Source: Zelopaecilomyces penicillatus (lineage: Eukaryota; Ascomycota; Sordariomycetes; Hypocreales; Pseudodiploosporaceae). Taken from it: a stretch of 64,000 nucleotides of DNA. Made by a program: the position numbers and the translations under genes. The stretch lies in NCBI GenBank assembly GCA_005765155.1, contig VCCP01000004.1, positions 1,178,001 to 1,242,000 on the forward strand. The letters are read 5' to 3'. The notes below the pieces were generated by a model. The model was not told the origin of the DNA, ran no database searches, and worked only from the letters and a program-made list of their open reading frames with translations. This document shows positions 12,034-23,063 of the stretch, piece by piece (the stretch's first letter is position 1; the number at the start of each line of letters is the position of its first letter).

Positions 12034-15000
12034 TTTGGAGGCGGTTTGTCGGGCGGATTTGTCGCCCAGCTTTTCTCAATGTCGGGAAGATGCTTTTTGT
12101 CGTAGTTGCCACAGAAGGCGGCACGAGAAATAGAGAGTGGTGTTCGAGTTGTGCGAAACTAATGTATAATGTATTTGACTTTGCACTCGCGCCAGGCAAG
12201 AGGGAACTGTAGCAAGCCCAAGTCGATTATAATATGAGGCTGGATGCTATCGCAAACAGCAGCAAGCTCGCGAAGGGTCGAAAGATAATTGCCGAAGTCG
12301 CCGACAGGGGGAGCGGTCTGCGAAATGAGCCAACCAGGTGAGGCCAGGTAAACTGGGCGTTGTTGTCTCGGGCTATCGACGAATGGTCCTAAACGTATAG
12401 GTTGCTTGCACGATTCTAGTATTTCCCGACAGGGCGGTAGATATATTGAAGGCTTGCTCCTGTGAAGGGCGACGATGATTGAGATTTGCGGTCGCAGGTG
12501 GCGTTGAGGCCAGAAGTTGAGCGCTGCCTACGAGTACAGGTTGGTTGGTGGGTTAATGGGCAGACGTCTGGTGGGGTTTCGTTGAAGGCCAAGTGTGAGT
12601 TGTGTGGAGAGAGAGCTGGATGGAAGGCGAGGGAAGAGGAGGAGACAAAAAGAGAAGGGAGCGAGGAGGGCGGAGACGGAGGACGATATGTTAGAAGTGG
12701 GTTTTGGGTGAGAGCAAACGAGGCACCCGATTTGCCTTTGGGCGTGGGTGTGTGTATGTATGTACCGTGTTCGGACTCGAGTCGGCAGCAGGGAAAGAAA
12801 CGTGGATGGATGGATGGGTAGATGGTGGATGGGTGAGTAGGTGAGTGGGTGGGTGGGTGAGTGGCGTTGCTTGCTGTGATATCTACAGTGGGTTGTACAC
12901 ACCACACCACACCACACCACCTATATAATTACCGTGCTGTAACTTGCAAGGGGCTCAAGGCTTTAACGAGCACAGCATCTAATATGATATTATATTACCT
13001 ACTCCGTACAGAGTAGCTAAATTATTCCTTGTTGAGAGTTTACACGCATACTTCTCATGTTGCCAGCCTTTTTCACCAAGCGAGTGTCCCCCAATAATAT
13101 ATCAGCACCTTCTATCAACGCACCGCGATCATGCAAATTCCCATGACCATTACAGTGGGCAATTCCCACGCCCAGTCATGCACCCAACCTGCCTATTCTT
13201 GGTCACATCACCTCTGATGTGAGCAATTCCAGGGGCCCCGTCAACCCCTGTGGCCCCCCGCCTAGCTAGTGCAGAACCGCCTGGAGCTGCAGGGACTACG
13301 GGGGGGTGTAGCGGTAACTGTACAGGTGCAACATGGATGTCGCCATTAATCCCTATCGCCCCAAGTCAATACCAAACCACGAGAACCGGGCACCCACCTT
13401 CACCATTCACTACCACCACCACAAACACCCTCAGATCGTCGTTATCACCAACTACCTTACCTATTCACAACCACAGCCTTTTCTGCTCGTCGTTAGAGCC
13501 TTATAAAGCCAGCCTGTCCCTTTCAACCTCGGTGTGGTTGTCACATTTTAGGCAGAGAGAGCTATCATACCTATCCAGGGTTGGTGATTCTAAACTGTCC
13601 GTCCCACTGTAGTAGGCAGGAGGTAGCTTAGCAGGCAGGCAGGCAGGCAAGCAGGCAGAAGGCAAGAAAAAACAAGGCATGGATGTTGGAGCCAGTCTCT
13701 TCTTATCAAATCCTTCTCGCAAGTTATTATGGCTTTGCCCTCGTCAGCACAAAGGCCCATTCAGAACCAGGCCAAAATAGCCCACGTTTCCACCCTGATG
13801 GACAGCAACAGAGAGGAAGTATTACTCAGTTGATTTTTGGTGCGCGCACAGCATTACTCCGCGCGGCCCCAGGGCCTGCTTGGCTCCATATTGTAGTTGT
13901 CCGAGAATAGCCCCTAGGCTGGGGGGGAGGATCTGGGATTGCCTCATCGGGGTCTTCAGACAACCCGTGTTTGTTTTGTTTAGCCATCTTAGCCTGGCAA
14001 TCTGGCGCGATCCTCGCTCTGCCCCAAGGACCATCACCTCATCCCTCAGTCATCGTCCCCCTCTCTCCCCAAAAAGCTAAAATAATACCTAGGCTAGGTA
14101 CCCAACAATGCAGCATCCCCAGCCAGCCGTGTCTCGTGTGTCATCCCCCCCTCGCCTTCCAGGAACCACAGGGCATGCAGCCAACACACCAGATGGCCGG
14201 CGCCACCGGGCAAGGTCACATTGGCAAGCTTCCATGGAAGTTTAGATCCGGTCTAGGTCAATCTGTCCATGTGCGATGGATTTTAGAAGCGATAAGGGGG
14301 TCCGCTGCCCGTTTATATAGCCTTGGGCCTTTGATCTGAGCCTAGAGGTAATTTGGTTGATGAAGTGTCCTTTACGTTGCGAAGTAAGGGACAATTGACA
14401 ACAGTGTACCTAGGCCAAAGGAAGAAGACATTAAAAATTCATGTACCGTAATACCAACTTCGCTCATCACCAACCCCAACTTGCCCAACTCCTTAGCTCT
14501 GTGCGACATGGTTTGGAACAAACCGGTTCCCATGAGCCAATCAGCTGCCCCTTCACACCAACGCCTGAAACCCATCACACGGCCTGTTTGTCATCGACAT
14601 ACCTTAGTAACCCGATTGCTTTGTTTAGTTCAGTCCGGCTCCTTTTCCTCCCATAATCCAAGAAAGAAAAATTGGAAAACAAGAGAAAAGGGAACAATGT
14701 GGACAAGGCCGGCGAGTCTCTCAAACTCCCTGTAAATCATGTCTTTCACCTAGGCATGTTTCTGTGAGACAAGATGAAATCCCCTCCTTGCGCTTTTCAC
14801 CAGCACAAGTTGTCATCATAGAACCTCTTGACCACAACTTGGTGTAAACTTGGTCAAAGTGAGACAGCTTGACAGCGCGCCAGGTCATAGCGAATTATCG
14901 TGTGCAGTAGATCATGTAGCTGAGTGTAAAGGTGTCATCTTTCCGATAATTGCTTTTGTCTGCATTGCACAATTCCCATCTCATCATGAACTATAGACAT

Positions 15001-15330
15001 TGTAAAGAGTCAAGGGGTGGATAAAAAATACAGGTAAGGTTTCCCTACAATCTCAAGTCTCTAAAGCCTGTATTGTGTGCGGACAAGCTAAATACAACAA
15101 TTGCATGAAATTCTTAGATCAAAAACTTAAGTGGGTAGTCATCAATGAGTTGATAGATCCCATTCATTATAAACTCCAATATCCTGGTTGGTCGTAACAT
15201 TAAAAAGAAAAGCATCAACATAAAATCAAGATTGTTGAACCGGAGAGGCTCATGCAAAACAGGCCGTGTACATTCATTCCGTCATAATTCCTCCATCGCT
15301 CAATGCGTGGTATCCTACTGTTGTCCTTGG
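12034..15330. other. 3.3 kb intergenic region with simple repeats
   Basis: No supported gene. The part next to the 12033 start holds purine-rich sequence and short tandem repeats (GGAT/GGGT units near 12800-12860, ACACC units near 12898-12921). One exact copy of a recurrent 9-mer (TACTCCGTA) is at 13000-13008. The segment near 14980-15330 is the 3' flank of the gene ending at 15331. Confidence 0.6.
12800..12922. repeat. short-period simple repeats
   Basis: Imperfect tandem GGAT/GGTGAGT/GGGT units at about 12800-12865 are followed, after unrelated sequence, by a run of ACACC units at 12898-12921. They create spurious long reading frames on both strands, rich in Thr/His/Pro/Ser, that should not be annotated as genes. 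Confidence 0.75.
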
Positions 15331-17371
15331 TTAGGCGTACGCCTGCTCTGGATATCTTCTGCCCGTTACTCCTGTCATAGGGCTTGATGAGTTACCCTCG
15401 GGAGACCGCCTGTTCCACTTCTTTCTGTCATCTCGAAATCGTTCCCTATCTCGCCCGTCCCATCCAGCTGGGTCTCGCCGCCGGTCAATATCAGCATGGC
15501 TGCTTGTTCGCCGATGTACCTCAGGTCGATGCGGATAGTGGCGATCTCGCCGGCTACCTGAGTCCACATCGTCGTCCCGCTCACGCTCAAAATCGTGATG
15601 TCGACCTCGGTCCCGATGACGCTCCCTGTCCCGGTCGCGGTCTCTTTCCCTGTCGCGATCTCGCTCCCGATCTCGCTCCTTTCCCCTGTCTTTATCTTCA
15701 CGCATCCTTTGACGCCTACGAATATCCTCTTCCACTGGCCCACTTGCTGATGAATCGTCTGACGCTAGATCAGAATAGCTGTGATTTAATCGAGATGGTG
15801 GCATCTGCTCGCGGCTTCTCCGCGCACGGATAGGCTCACTTCCCGAGCTCTGCCTTGAACTATTGCGTGGTCGATCTGGAGCAAGGCCATTAGGCAAAAT
15901 ATTGTTTACAGTTTCGTTTATTTTGTCTTTCAAGGAACCTAGAGGGCTGCTTCTCCTTCTTACATCCTCTCCAGGGCGAAGCCCGCTGCTCCGATGTGTG
16001 CGAAATGAAGGTGGAGATTCTGTAGCTGCTGGGGGTGGTGCGGGAACGATTGGTGGAACAACTCGACGAACGCCAGATGGTGGAGGAGTATTGGCATGAG
16101 GACGACGTTTTGGTTTCGGACAGGGAGGCTCAGGTATAGGCTCATCTCCTGATGAATCCGATGAGTAGTGCCGTGGATGACTATGACCTCTGGGATTTGG
16201 TGGCCTGTTAGACTCAGGCGCTAGATATGTACCTGAGTAACTGTGATGGATTGTGTCTGGCTCGGGGGGCGACTGTGGTGGTGGATAATCTGAAAAGCTT
16301 CTTCGTCTTGTTCGGTCATCAAGCTTGCTCTCCCTGTATGGCCTTTCTGGCCGTTCTGTCGGCCGTTCAGCAGCTCTATCTGCCGCTCTTTCTGCTGCTC
16401 GCTCTGATGCCCGCTCTGATGCCCTTTCCGAGGCTGTACGAGGAGGCACGGATCCATGCCGCCCTTCAACATGAACATAGGCAAAGGGTCTCTTGAAATA
16501 AGTAGCCTCCGGAGCACGCGGGGTAGGCCCCGTCGGTTGGAACGGGTTGCGGGGGTGTACATATGTGAATTTTGGTTCGCGCTCGGGTTGCTCATGCGCA
16601 GGTTCAGGCTTGGGCATGCTCGCTTCCTCCTCCTTGATGGCTTCGTTACGCAACTTATCGGCACAGGACTTGTGCCAGCGATCAACTTGAGCGTCTGCGT
16701 GTGACGGGAACACGCTTGCGGGCAAATCCGGCGGGAAGGGCTCGCCTGTCTCTGGATGCTTCAGACCCCAGTGCCTGACAGCATATTGTATAAAGGGCAC
16801 ATGTTCCTCGGGTCCCAGCAAGATCTCGACTGACTGCCATCGTGAGAAGCCTCGCAAAGTCAAAGTAGGGATGGAAGGTGGTGCAAAGTCGTCATCGGTT
16901 GGCTGAAGGCTGTGTTGACAGCCAGTAACTTGCCAGACATATGAGATGGCAGAGTGGGGTGTTTCGACGAAGAGGGCTGTTACGTGGAGAGAAAAAGAGA
17001 GACGAGGTTAGCATCGCGAATCAAGGCTCGCAACTGCCCCAACGAGCAACATCCATCCTCACGTACAGTCATAGTCGCCCCCAACGGCTTTGTAATAGGC
17101 AGCTAGTTTTTTGGGCGTCAGATGTATTTCGTTCTTGTCGCCAATCTCGAGTATCTGGTTACGACGCGCTGGTCAGCCTGCTGCGTGCTTTAATGGACTT
17201 CATTACCAGTGCCGAGACTGGCACTGCGTTGGGCCGGCATACGATAAACCGCGCGATGGCTCTAAGGAGCGAATCAAACTGCATAGTCGGGCTCTTGTCT
17301 GCCTCGAACATATAGGCATATTTGATCGTCTCCGGAGACGGCGGCGACCCCTCGGCATTTGGGACCGCCAT
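15331..17371 (-). CDS. DUF7514-like protein with long Arg/Asp/Glu-rich disordered tail
   Basis: Three exons, 17371-17243, 17154-17067 and 16976-15331, give 620 residues. The splices read ...LLRAIARFI-ILEIGDKNEIHLTPKKLAAYYKAVGGDYD-SLFVETPHSAISYVW.... The folded N-terminal part (about residues 20-190, including the segments above and RGFSRWQSVEILLGPEEHVPF) resembles a conserved fungal domain that I associate with DUF7514; this assignment is from memory and not certain. From about residue 200 the protein is low complexity: SERASERAAERAADRAAERP repeats, Pro-rich stretches, and an RDRERDRD-type block near the C-terminus. Such RD/RE/RS tails are typical of proteins that bind RNA or other charged partners, but no RNA-binding domain is visible. 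No signal peptide. Introns are 75-90 bp with GTATGC and GTACGT donors. Confidence 0.8.
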
Positions 17372-18665
17372 GGCTGCGTTGCGACGACGACGACGATGGG
17401 GATCGCATCCAGAGCAAATACGTGGAATCGAACGATGGTGGGTAACGGGAAGACGGCTTGGGCGGGTAGCGGGGATGACAGCTGCCAGGCACTGCGATAC
17501 ACTGAGACAAGGGTAGGTAAGTTCTTGGTGGAGGTAGGTACTGTAACAAAAGCCTGGCTCATGAACCGAACGTTGCCCTCAGATATTATTCGGCAACTGC
17601 GTCACTTTAATAAAAAGGAATCTGGCTCTTGTCTGAATCTCCCAGGTAATGTTTGGAACCGAGGCAGCCAGCCAACCAAGCTGTTGGATCAAGATGGGAA
17701 CTTCATTCTGCCTGGGGACGGACCGGACTTGTCCTGGGCCTGCAAGGTCGCATCATGGCGCCTGTGGCCCTGTGGCTTTGCCTAGGACAGTGCGTGGGAT
17801 TTATTAGCATGAGAGGTGACCAAGCAATCATGGAGCATCCCCAAGGCCCCTCACAGGCTGACACGTGCATCCTGGCATGGAGGGTCTGGTGGCTGACGGG
17901 CTGGCGTGTGCTGCCGGGTGTGATGCTGATTGTGTCAGCCTGTCGTTACTGTGCCTGTAATGGGACATGTCCCGTACAGCCTCCATCTGGAATCCCTATC
18001 CTCAGATCTAAGCCTACCCAATGGGTAAATTAAGGTGATTACTCCGCGATGCTGGTCATAGTGACCCTTAATCAACCACCAATAGGCCTCCGAGAATGTA
18101 AATGAAACAAAACCACCGGGACTTTCCCTTTACGATGCAATGCACAACATGCATTCTGAATGAGGCTGCCATAGTGAAGGTGGGCCTATTGCATTATTAA
18201 ATGGGAAATACAATTTTCAACGCCTTCTTTTGTGTCTCATCATCCATATCAAAGAAGCCAGCCATCACTTGAGCGCTTAATGTCATACAACTAGAAAAAA
18301 GTTGTGGCTGAGGAATCATTTGTATATAATCGCTGAGCCACACTCAGAAACAAGGGGCCCACCCCTTTCAAGTTAGCAATTGATGTCATGGCGGGAGGGC
18401 CTGTGCCTACCTAGTCTAGGGGTAGGGTAGATCTGGCCTGAACCAACAGGGGCAGGGGCAGGACAAACGCCGTTGTAGAATCAACGAGAACCGCGTCGGC
18501 TTTTCTGATTGAAATTTTAGGCTGCAGGGCAGTATCTCTCATCATCAGTGTCACTCGCAGACCTGTCTTTGCCGACAACGCGACTAATCCATTCCTCTTC
18601 ACTGCCCGAGCGCATCTATCTGCCATTACAAACAGAACAAAGACCGCAAACCCCGTGTCGCAACC
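17372..18665. promoter_or_regulatory. divergent intergenic region
   Basis: About 1.3 kb between divergently transcribed genes, so it contains both promoters. A long plus-strand frame covering 17111-17785 is antisense overlap plus leader and lacks protein-like composition. TAGGTA motifs occur near 17513, 17533 and 18408. No other structure was recognised. Confidence 0.5.
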
Positions 18666-19574
18666 ATGGACGCCCTCCGCTCCGCTATCCAGCCCATCAC
18701 GCACAACCTCCCGGCTCCGATCCGGGACCTCGGTATTTCCATCATCGGTGACACCTGCTACAAGGCGCTGCTTCTCGATGTGGACGTCGAAAACACTGAG
18801 TGCATCAAGCTCGCCGTCAGCAAGGGCCTAGGCATTGGTATCGTCGCTGCCTCCGCCATCGTCAAGGTGCCGCAGATCCTCAAGCTCCTCAAGTCCAAGT
18901 CCGCCGATGGCGTCTCCTTCTTGTCGTATCTGCTCGAGACCAGTGCGTACCTCATCTCTCTCGCCTACAATATCCGCAATGGCTTCCCCTTTAGCACCTT
19001 TGGCGAGACCGCCTTTATCATGGGCCAGAACGTCCTCATTTCTTGCCTGGTTTTGAATTACAGCGGCAGGGCGAGCATGGCTGCCATGTTTGTTGCTGCA
19101 TTGGCTATTGGTGCTGCCACTCTCTTTGCCGAGAACCTTGTGGATATGCAAACCTTGAGCTACCTGCAGGCTGGTGCTGGTGTCTTGGGTGTTGCTGCAA
19201 AGGTTCCTCAAATCCTTGCTATTTGGCAAGAGGGTGGCACTGGTCAGCTCAGCGCATTTGCTGTAAGTCTTTTCTCCATTAAGCCAGAATATGTTGCGGA
19301 TTATAGTTGCTAATTCACAATGCAGGTCTTCAATTACCTGGCCGGCTCGCTGTCGCGAATCTTCACCACCCTACAGGAAGTCGACGACAAGCTGATTCTT
19401 TATGGTTTCATATCCGGCTTTGCACTTAATGCTATCCTGGCCCTTCAGATGGTCATGTATTGGAATGCGCCTTCACCCAAGACTAAGGGAAAGCGCAAGA
19501 TGGAGCCAATTGCCGCAAAGGGCACGTCTACTGCAACACCAAAGAAAGGTCCTACGACACGGCGTCGCGGCTAG
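18666..19574 (+). CDS. MPDU1-like PQ-loop membrane protein
   Basis: Two exons, 18666-19262 and 19326-19574, give 281 residues (donor GTAAGT, acceptor CAG). The protein has about seven hydrophobic segments and two PQ-loop motifs: VKVPQILKLLKSKSADGVS (PQ at 69-70) and AKVPQILAIWQEGGTGQLS (PQ at 181-182). It ends in a basic, Lys/Arg-rich tail. This layout and these motifs match the MPDU1/Lec35 branch of the PQ-loop family. Family knowledge: mammalian MPDU1 is needed for use of dolichol-phosphate-mannose and -glucose in the ER lumen; related fungal proteins are little studied, so the exact role is inferred. The start at 18666 has a good context (CAACCATGG) and the TATA-less promoter is shared with the preceding divergent gene. 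The 3' end faces the gene at 20030. Confidence 0.85.
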
Positions 19575-20029
19575 ATGCTTGTGATTCGGCACCATCACTT
19601 TGACTTCAATGGACTTTATCATAATTTTGTAGTTATTAATTTTATTACTGTTCTTCGCACATTTCTAAGTAAACGCGAACGAACAGAGAGAATGGTCGCG
19701 ATCAAAGCCTTGTCGCGACCTCTGCACCCAGTCTGCCTGTGAAGGGAGCGTAAACGTTGTCTGGGGAAAAAGTAAAAAAAGACAGTTTGACAAAAAGAAG
19801 CAGGCATCCAACTTCGTTGGAGCCCCCGGGTCTGTTTAGATCCCTAGCTGGATTAGACGAAAGAAATTCCCCTCGGCGGGGATATGTACTACGGCATGCA
19901 CCCAATGCGTGATATCCCTTTGATCCCATATGTAACAGTTTCCCCCCAAAGCGCCAATGATAAAGCAACAGCTCCGCCTATGATAAAATCGCCAGCATTC
20001 AAATGATTTGGTCCCAAATGCATGATACT
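19575..20029. other. convergent 3' flanks
   Basis: About 455 bp between the stop codons of two convergent genes. An AT-rich stretch near 19617-19650 may hold a polyadenylation region of the PQ-loop gene. Nothing else was seen. Confidence 0.5.
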
Positions 20030-20707
20030 TCAGCAGACAGAGACGCCGACGTTGGTCCAGCCAATACCGCCGATCCAGACCCTCTTTCCAGCGCATTGAA
20101 GACACCGCTTCTGCTCGCCGAGATTGCTGACAGAGCAGCTATAACAAACATGTTTGCCGCAAGCACCACAAGAAGTATCTCCAGCAGCCAAGCCATCCAG
20201 CTCCATGCCGTCAGCGCCGTCTGCCAGCCCGGCGCCGCAATCCTCGCAGCTCGAGGGCCTCTGTGTCGTGGATGTAAGGCTTGTCATGGAGGTGGCAGCG
20301 CTGCTTGGCGCGGAATTGATGTTCCAAAAGCGGTGCAGCGACTGTTGGTTGTTTGATGACACGGGTTCAGAGACCTGTGGCTGAGCCTCAAATGGCGACT
20401 GTTGTAGAGGCGAAGGATGCTGTTGCTGTTGTGCTGAATAAAGCAAGCCGAGGGTGCGCTCTGCAGGCACGCATGAGTTTTGGCTTTCTTGGTGATGGGC
20501 GCGCCATTCGTAGAACTTACGATGGACCTCCTCGTCCGATGGCCTACAGTCGCGGTACCGTTTGAAGGTCCGGCTGTGGAGGTTGGCCGGGACCTCGAAG
20601 TGGGAGTGTGGAGAGACGTCCATCATCATCATGGCGGCGTTGGCGTTGGGAGAGGACACGGGCGAGGAGCAGAGCTCAGCCGAAGAGCGCTTCCGCTTGA
20701 GAACCAT
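20030..20707 (-). CDS. small Cys-rich, zinc-ribbon-like fungal protein
   Basis: An intronless frame of 225 residues. The N-terminus is basic and Ser-rich (MVLKRKRSSAELCSS), which could be a nuclear-localisation type sequence. The middle is Gln/Ser-rich and low complexity but contains TFKRYRDCRPSDEEVHRKFYEW, which looks conserved. The C-terminal third has three CxxC-type pairs: CEDCGAGL, CGACGKHVCYSC, and CLQCAGKRVWIGGIGW. Together these probably bind one or two zinc ions. I do not recognise a named family; similar short proteins ending in CGACGK-x-VC-xx-C...C-xx-CA occur in filamentous fungi as uncharacterised proteins, from memory. No signal peptide or membrane segment. The start context is ACAATGG. 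Confidence 0.75.
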   Translation of the reverse strand: MVLKRKRSSAELCSSPVSSPNANAAMMMMDVSPHSHFEVPANLHSRTFKRYRDCRPSDEEVHRKFYEWRAHHQESQNSCVPAERTLGLLYSAQQQQHPSPLQQSPFEAQPQVSEPVSSNNQQSLHRFWNINSAPSSAATSMTSLTSTTQRPSSCEDCGAGLADGADGMELDGLAAGDTSCGACGKHVCYSCSVSNLGEQKRCLQCAGKRVWIGGIGWTNVGVSVC

Positions 20708-21458
20708 TGTCGCGAGTGGAGGAGGGTTAGGTGGGGAGAGAATCTGGTGCCTTTGCGAGGGTGGCTTGCTGATTGTAAAGAAATTTGGGAGTATTCCGAA
20801 TAGCGGGCTAGACAGACAGATTAAGAAGATGATGGTAGCGAATGATGAATGATGGAATGGTGGTGGATGGCGAATTGGTTTCGTGGAGGGATGTCAAGGG
20901 AGAGGTGGGCTAGCGACTGACTGTTGGCCGGGGGAAGCTGCGTTCAATATGGTAATTGCCTATTCGTAGTCCATACGAGGGTACGCGAAACCCCGACCAC
21001 TAATACGAGAGAAGACCAGGCGCGCATCTCGCGCCGCCCACAAGGGTCCATTGGTGGATAGCCAGCGCGTTAAATGGTGGGTTCCCATCCTAAAGTGCTT
21101 GTGGGCCTCGGCGCACGGAGTCACGTGTTTTAATTGCATCTGGGACAGTGCAGGTGGTGGTTCTGGCTATCACGATATTGTCACCCATATTCATTTGTAT
21201 CGATCATTATCCTTCATTAATAGCCACGTTTCTATGAAAATAAGCGTGTTGCACACGAATGGCAAACTTGACATAATCATGACTATTTGCGCCATTTTCA
21301 GCGCCTGATGCGAATATCGCAATCCAAAATATCAAACTGTCCCTCCCATAATACGCCATGCCGCCTTTGAAACTCCATCCAACCACACTCCCCAACAGTG
21401 GTAGCTAAACACAATAATTAAGGATGCATCAATATGCCCCCAACCTTCACAACAGTCA
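20708..21458. other. intergenic region
   Basis: About 750 bp upstream of the Cys-rich protein and downstream of the flavin oxidase gene. It holds the first gene's promoter and leader. No additional feature seen. Confidence 0.5.
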
Positions 21459-22946
21459 TCACAACGGAATGGATTGCGCAAAGTTAAAAGCGTTGAACGG
21501 GTCGTATATCTTCTTGATGCTCTTGAGCCGATCCAGACTGTTCCCGTAATAGGCTGTCAGCGAGTTGGGCATGTCGCGCTCAATGTAGTTCTGATACGCC
21601 TCAAGAGGACCAGAGCTATAAGCTGCCTGCATCTCCTTGGCAAACTTGGCACTCCAGTCCAGACAGTCTGGGCAAGTCAGGCCGGGCTGGGACTCAGAGT
21701 CACCCCATTCGGAAATGAACTCGATGCCAAACTGTACGCCACGATGGCTGTCAAAGGAAGACGGTGAGTTGGGTCGGTTAATCTTGCCGCCCCAGATGTC
21801 GACGATGGCATAAACACTGGATCCGCCCTTGGGAGGGTTGGACATGTACTTGAACATGATGTCTTTTTCTTTGATGGAAAGGGGCTTCCGGTAGACGAGC
21901 GAGCGTCCCCGGGCATGGTGAGCATCTCCCAGGACTGGGTCGGCGAGAGTGCCGCCGTTCAACCAGGCCCAACGGGTGGCGGCTTCATACCAGTTGCCCT
22001 CCTTGAGGCTGCGGTATTTGGGCTTTCCGATCAACTTGACGAGCTCATTGACAGTGGCGTTGGCGGCCGTAGAGTTCCCCAAGTAGGTGAGTTGGATGTC
22101 ACAGCCTGAAGGGCTGACGTTCATCTCTGTCATGACCTCGTCGGGTGCTGTCTTGCCCCACTTGGCATACGCATCGAGAACAATGGAGTAGTTGGAAAGA
22201 GGCCAGCCCAGGGATCCCGTTGTTACAAAGTCAGGGGCATCGTAGGCTTGCATACGAAACTCGGTCACTAGTCCAAAGGAGCCACCACCAGCACCTCGCA
22301 GTGCCCAGAACAAGTCTGGATTCGTCGATTTGTTGACTTTGAGAATCTTTCCCTTGGCATCAATCATGTTCATGCCAACGACGTTATCGGATGCCATGCC
22401 GTACTTGCGACCAACGTTGCCCAAGCCGCCTCCGAGCGTATGGCCGCCGATGCCCACAGAAGGACAAGTACCAGCGGCAATAAGATATGGGCCGGTATCC
22501 CAAAGTTGGGCGTAAAGCGGCCCGAGGCGCCAGCCGGCCCCAATGGTGGCTACACCCGTCGCCTTGTCAACAGAGAACTTTGTCAGCAGGGCGAGGTCGA
22601 CGACGAGAACGCCATCTCGACCGCCTCCGCTGTATCCCTCGAAGGAATGGCCACCTGATCGTGGCGCGATGGGGACGCCATTATCAGCAGCGCACTTGAC
22701 GGCGGCGGCAGCGTCAGCCTCGGTGGCGGGACGGTAGATGGCAGCAGGTTTGAAGTCAAAGAGGTAGTTGAAGCCTAGCCGGCTGGTGGCATAGTCGGGG
22801 GAGCTAGCGGTGGAGAGAGTCGTATCTGCATGTTTCTTGATGTGCTCAAGACAGGCTATGAAGTCACGCGGTGGCACGGCAGCCTCTCCTTGGAACATAA
22901 GGTTGACCGCAGCGATGGCGGCCAGCCATGTTCGTGAGCCGATCAT
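21459..22946 (-). CDS. secreted berberine-bridge-type FAD-dependent oxidoreductase
   Basis: An intronless frame of 495 residues. Residues 1-23 form a signal peptide (hydrophobic core, cleavage probably after GEAA). A PCMH/VAO-type FAD-binding domain spans about 60-235. The FAD-attachment His is H100 (RSGGHSFEGYS). C161 in GTCPSVGIGGHTLGGG occupies the position of the second flavin link in bicovalent enzymes. The C-terminal BBE segment is YYGNSLDRLKSIKKIYDPFNAFNF. Several NxS/NxT sites fit secretion. Family knowledge: these enzymes oxidise sugars, oligosaccharides or secondary metabolites with O2, releasing H2O2. The substrate cannot be read from sequence. A probable TATA box lies about 110 bp upstream of the start. 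The nearest neighbour upstream, 2.2 kb away, is another secreted-protein gene; no biosynthetic cluster surrounds it. Confidence 0.9.
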   Translation of the reverse strand: MIGSRTWLAAIAAVNLMFQGEAAVPPRDFIACLEHIKKHADTTLSTASSPDYATSRLGFNYLFDFKPAAIYRPATEADAAAAVKCAADNGVPIAPRSGGHSFEGYSGGGRDGVLVVDLALLTKFSVDKATGVATIGAGWRLGPLYAQLWDTGPYLIAAGTCPSVGIGGHTLGGGLGNVGRKYGMASDNVVGMNMIDAKGKILKVNKSTNPDLFWALRGAGGGSFGLVTEFRMQAYDAPDFVTTGSLGWPLSNYSIVLDAYAKWGKTAPDEVMTEMNVSPSGCDIQLTYLGNSTAANATVNELVKLIGKPKYRSLKEGNWYEAATRWAWLNGGTLADPVLGDAHHARGRSLVYRKPLSIKEKDIMFKYMSNPPKGGSSVYAIVDIWGGKINRPNSPSSFDSHRGVQFGIEFISEWGDSESQPGLTCPDCLDWSAKFAKEMQAAYSSGPLEAYQNYIERDMPNSLTAYYGNSLDRLKSIKKIYDPFNAFNFAQSIPL

Positions 22947-23054
22947 GATGGCTGGATAAAAGAGTGATATAACTATTGGATTACAATAGACGGACGGTGA
23001 TGAACAACAGCAAAAGACAGCGAGAGTAAGATGTTGTGGACACAGGGATTCACA

Positions 23055-23063
23055 TTATATATA
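23055..23063 (-). promoter_or_regulatory. probable TATA box of the flavin oxidase gene
   Basis: On the minus strand the site reads TATATATAA, about 110 bp upstream of the start codon at 22946. Distance and match are typical for a fungal TATA box. Most genes in the window lack such a box, so its presence suggests conditional expression; that is inference. Confidence 0.5.

Noticed and set aside
12416..12920. Thr/His/Pro-rich frames on the minus strand
   Set aside because: They are produced by GGAT/GGGT and ACACC simple repeats.
17111..17785. Long plus-strand frame of 224 residues
   Set aside because: It lies opposite exon 1 and intron 1 of the 15331-17371 gene and its promoter, with no protein-like composition or intron logic.
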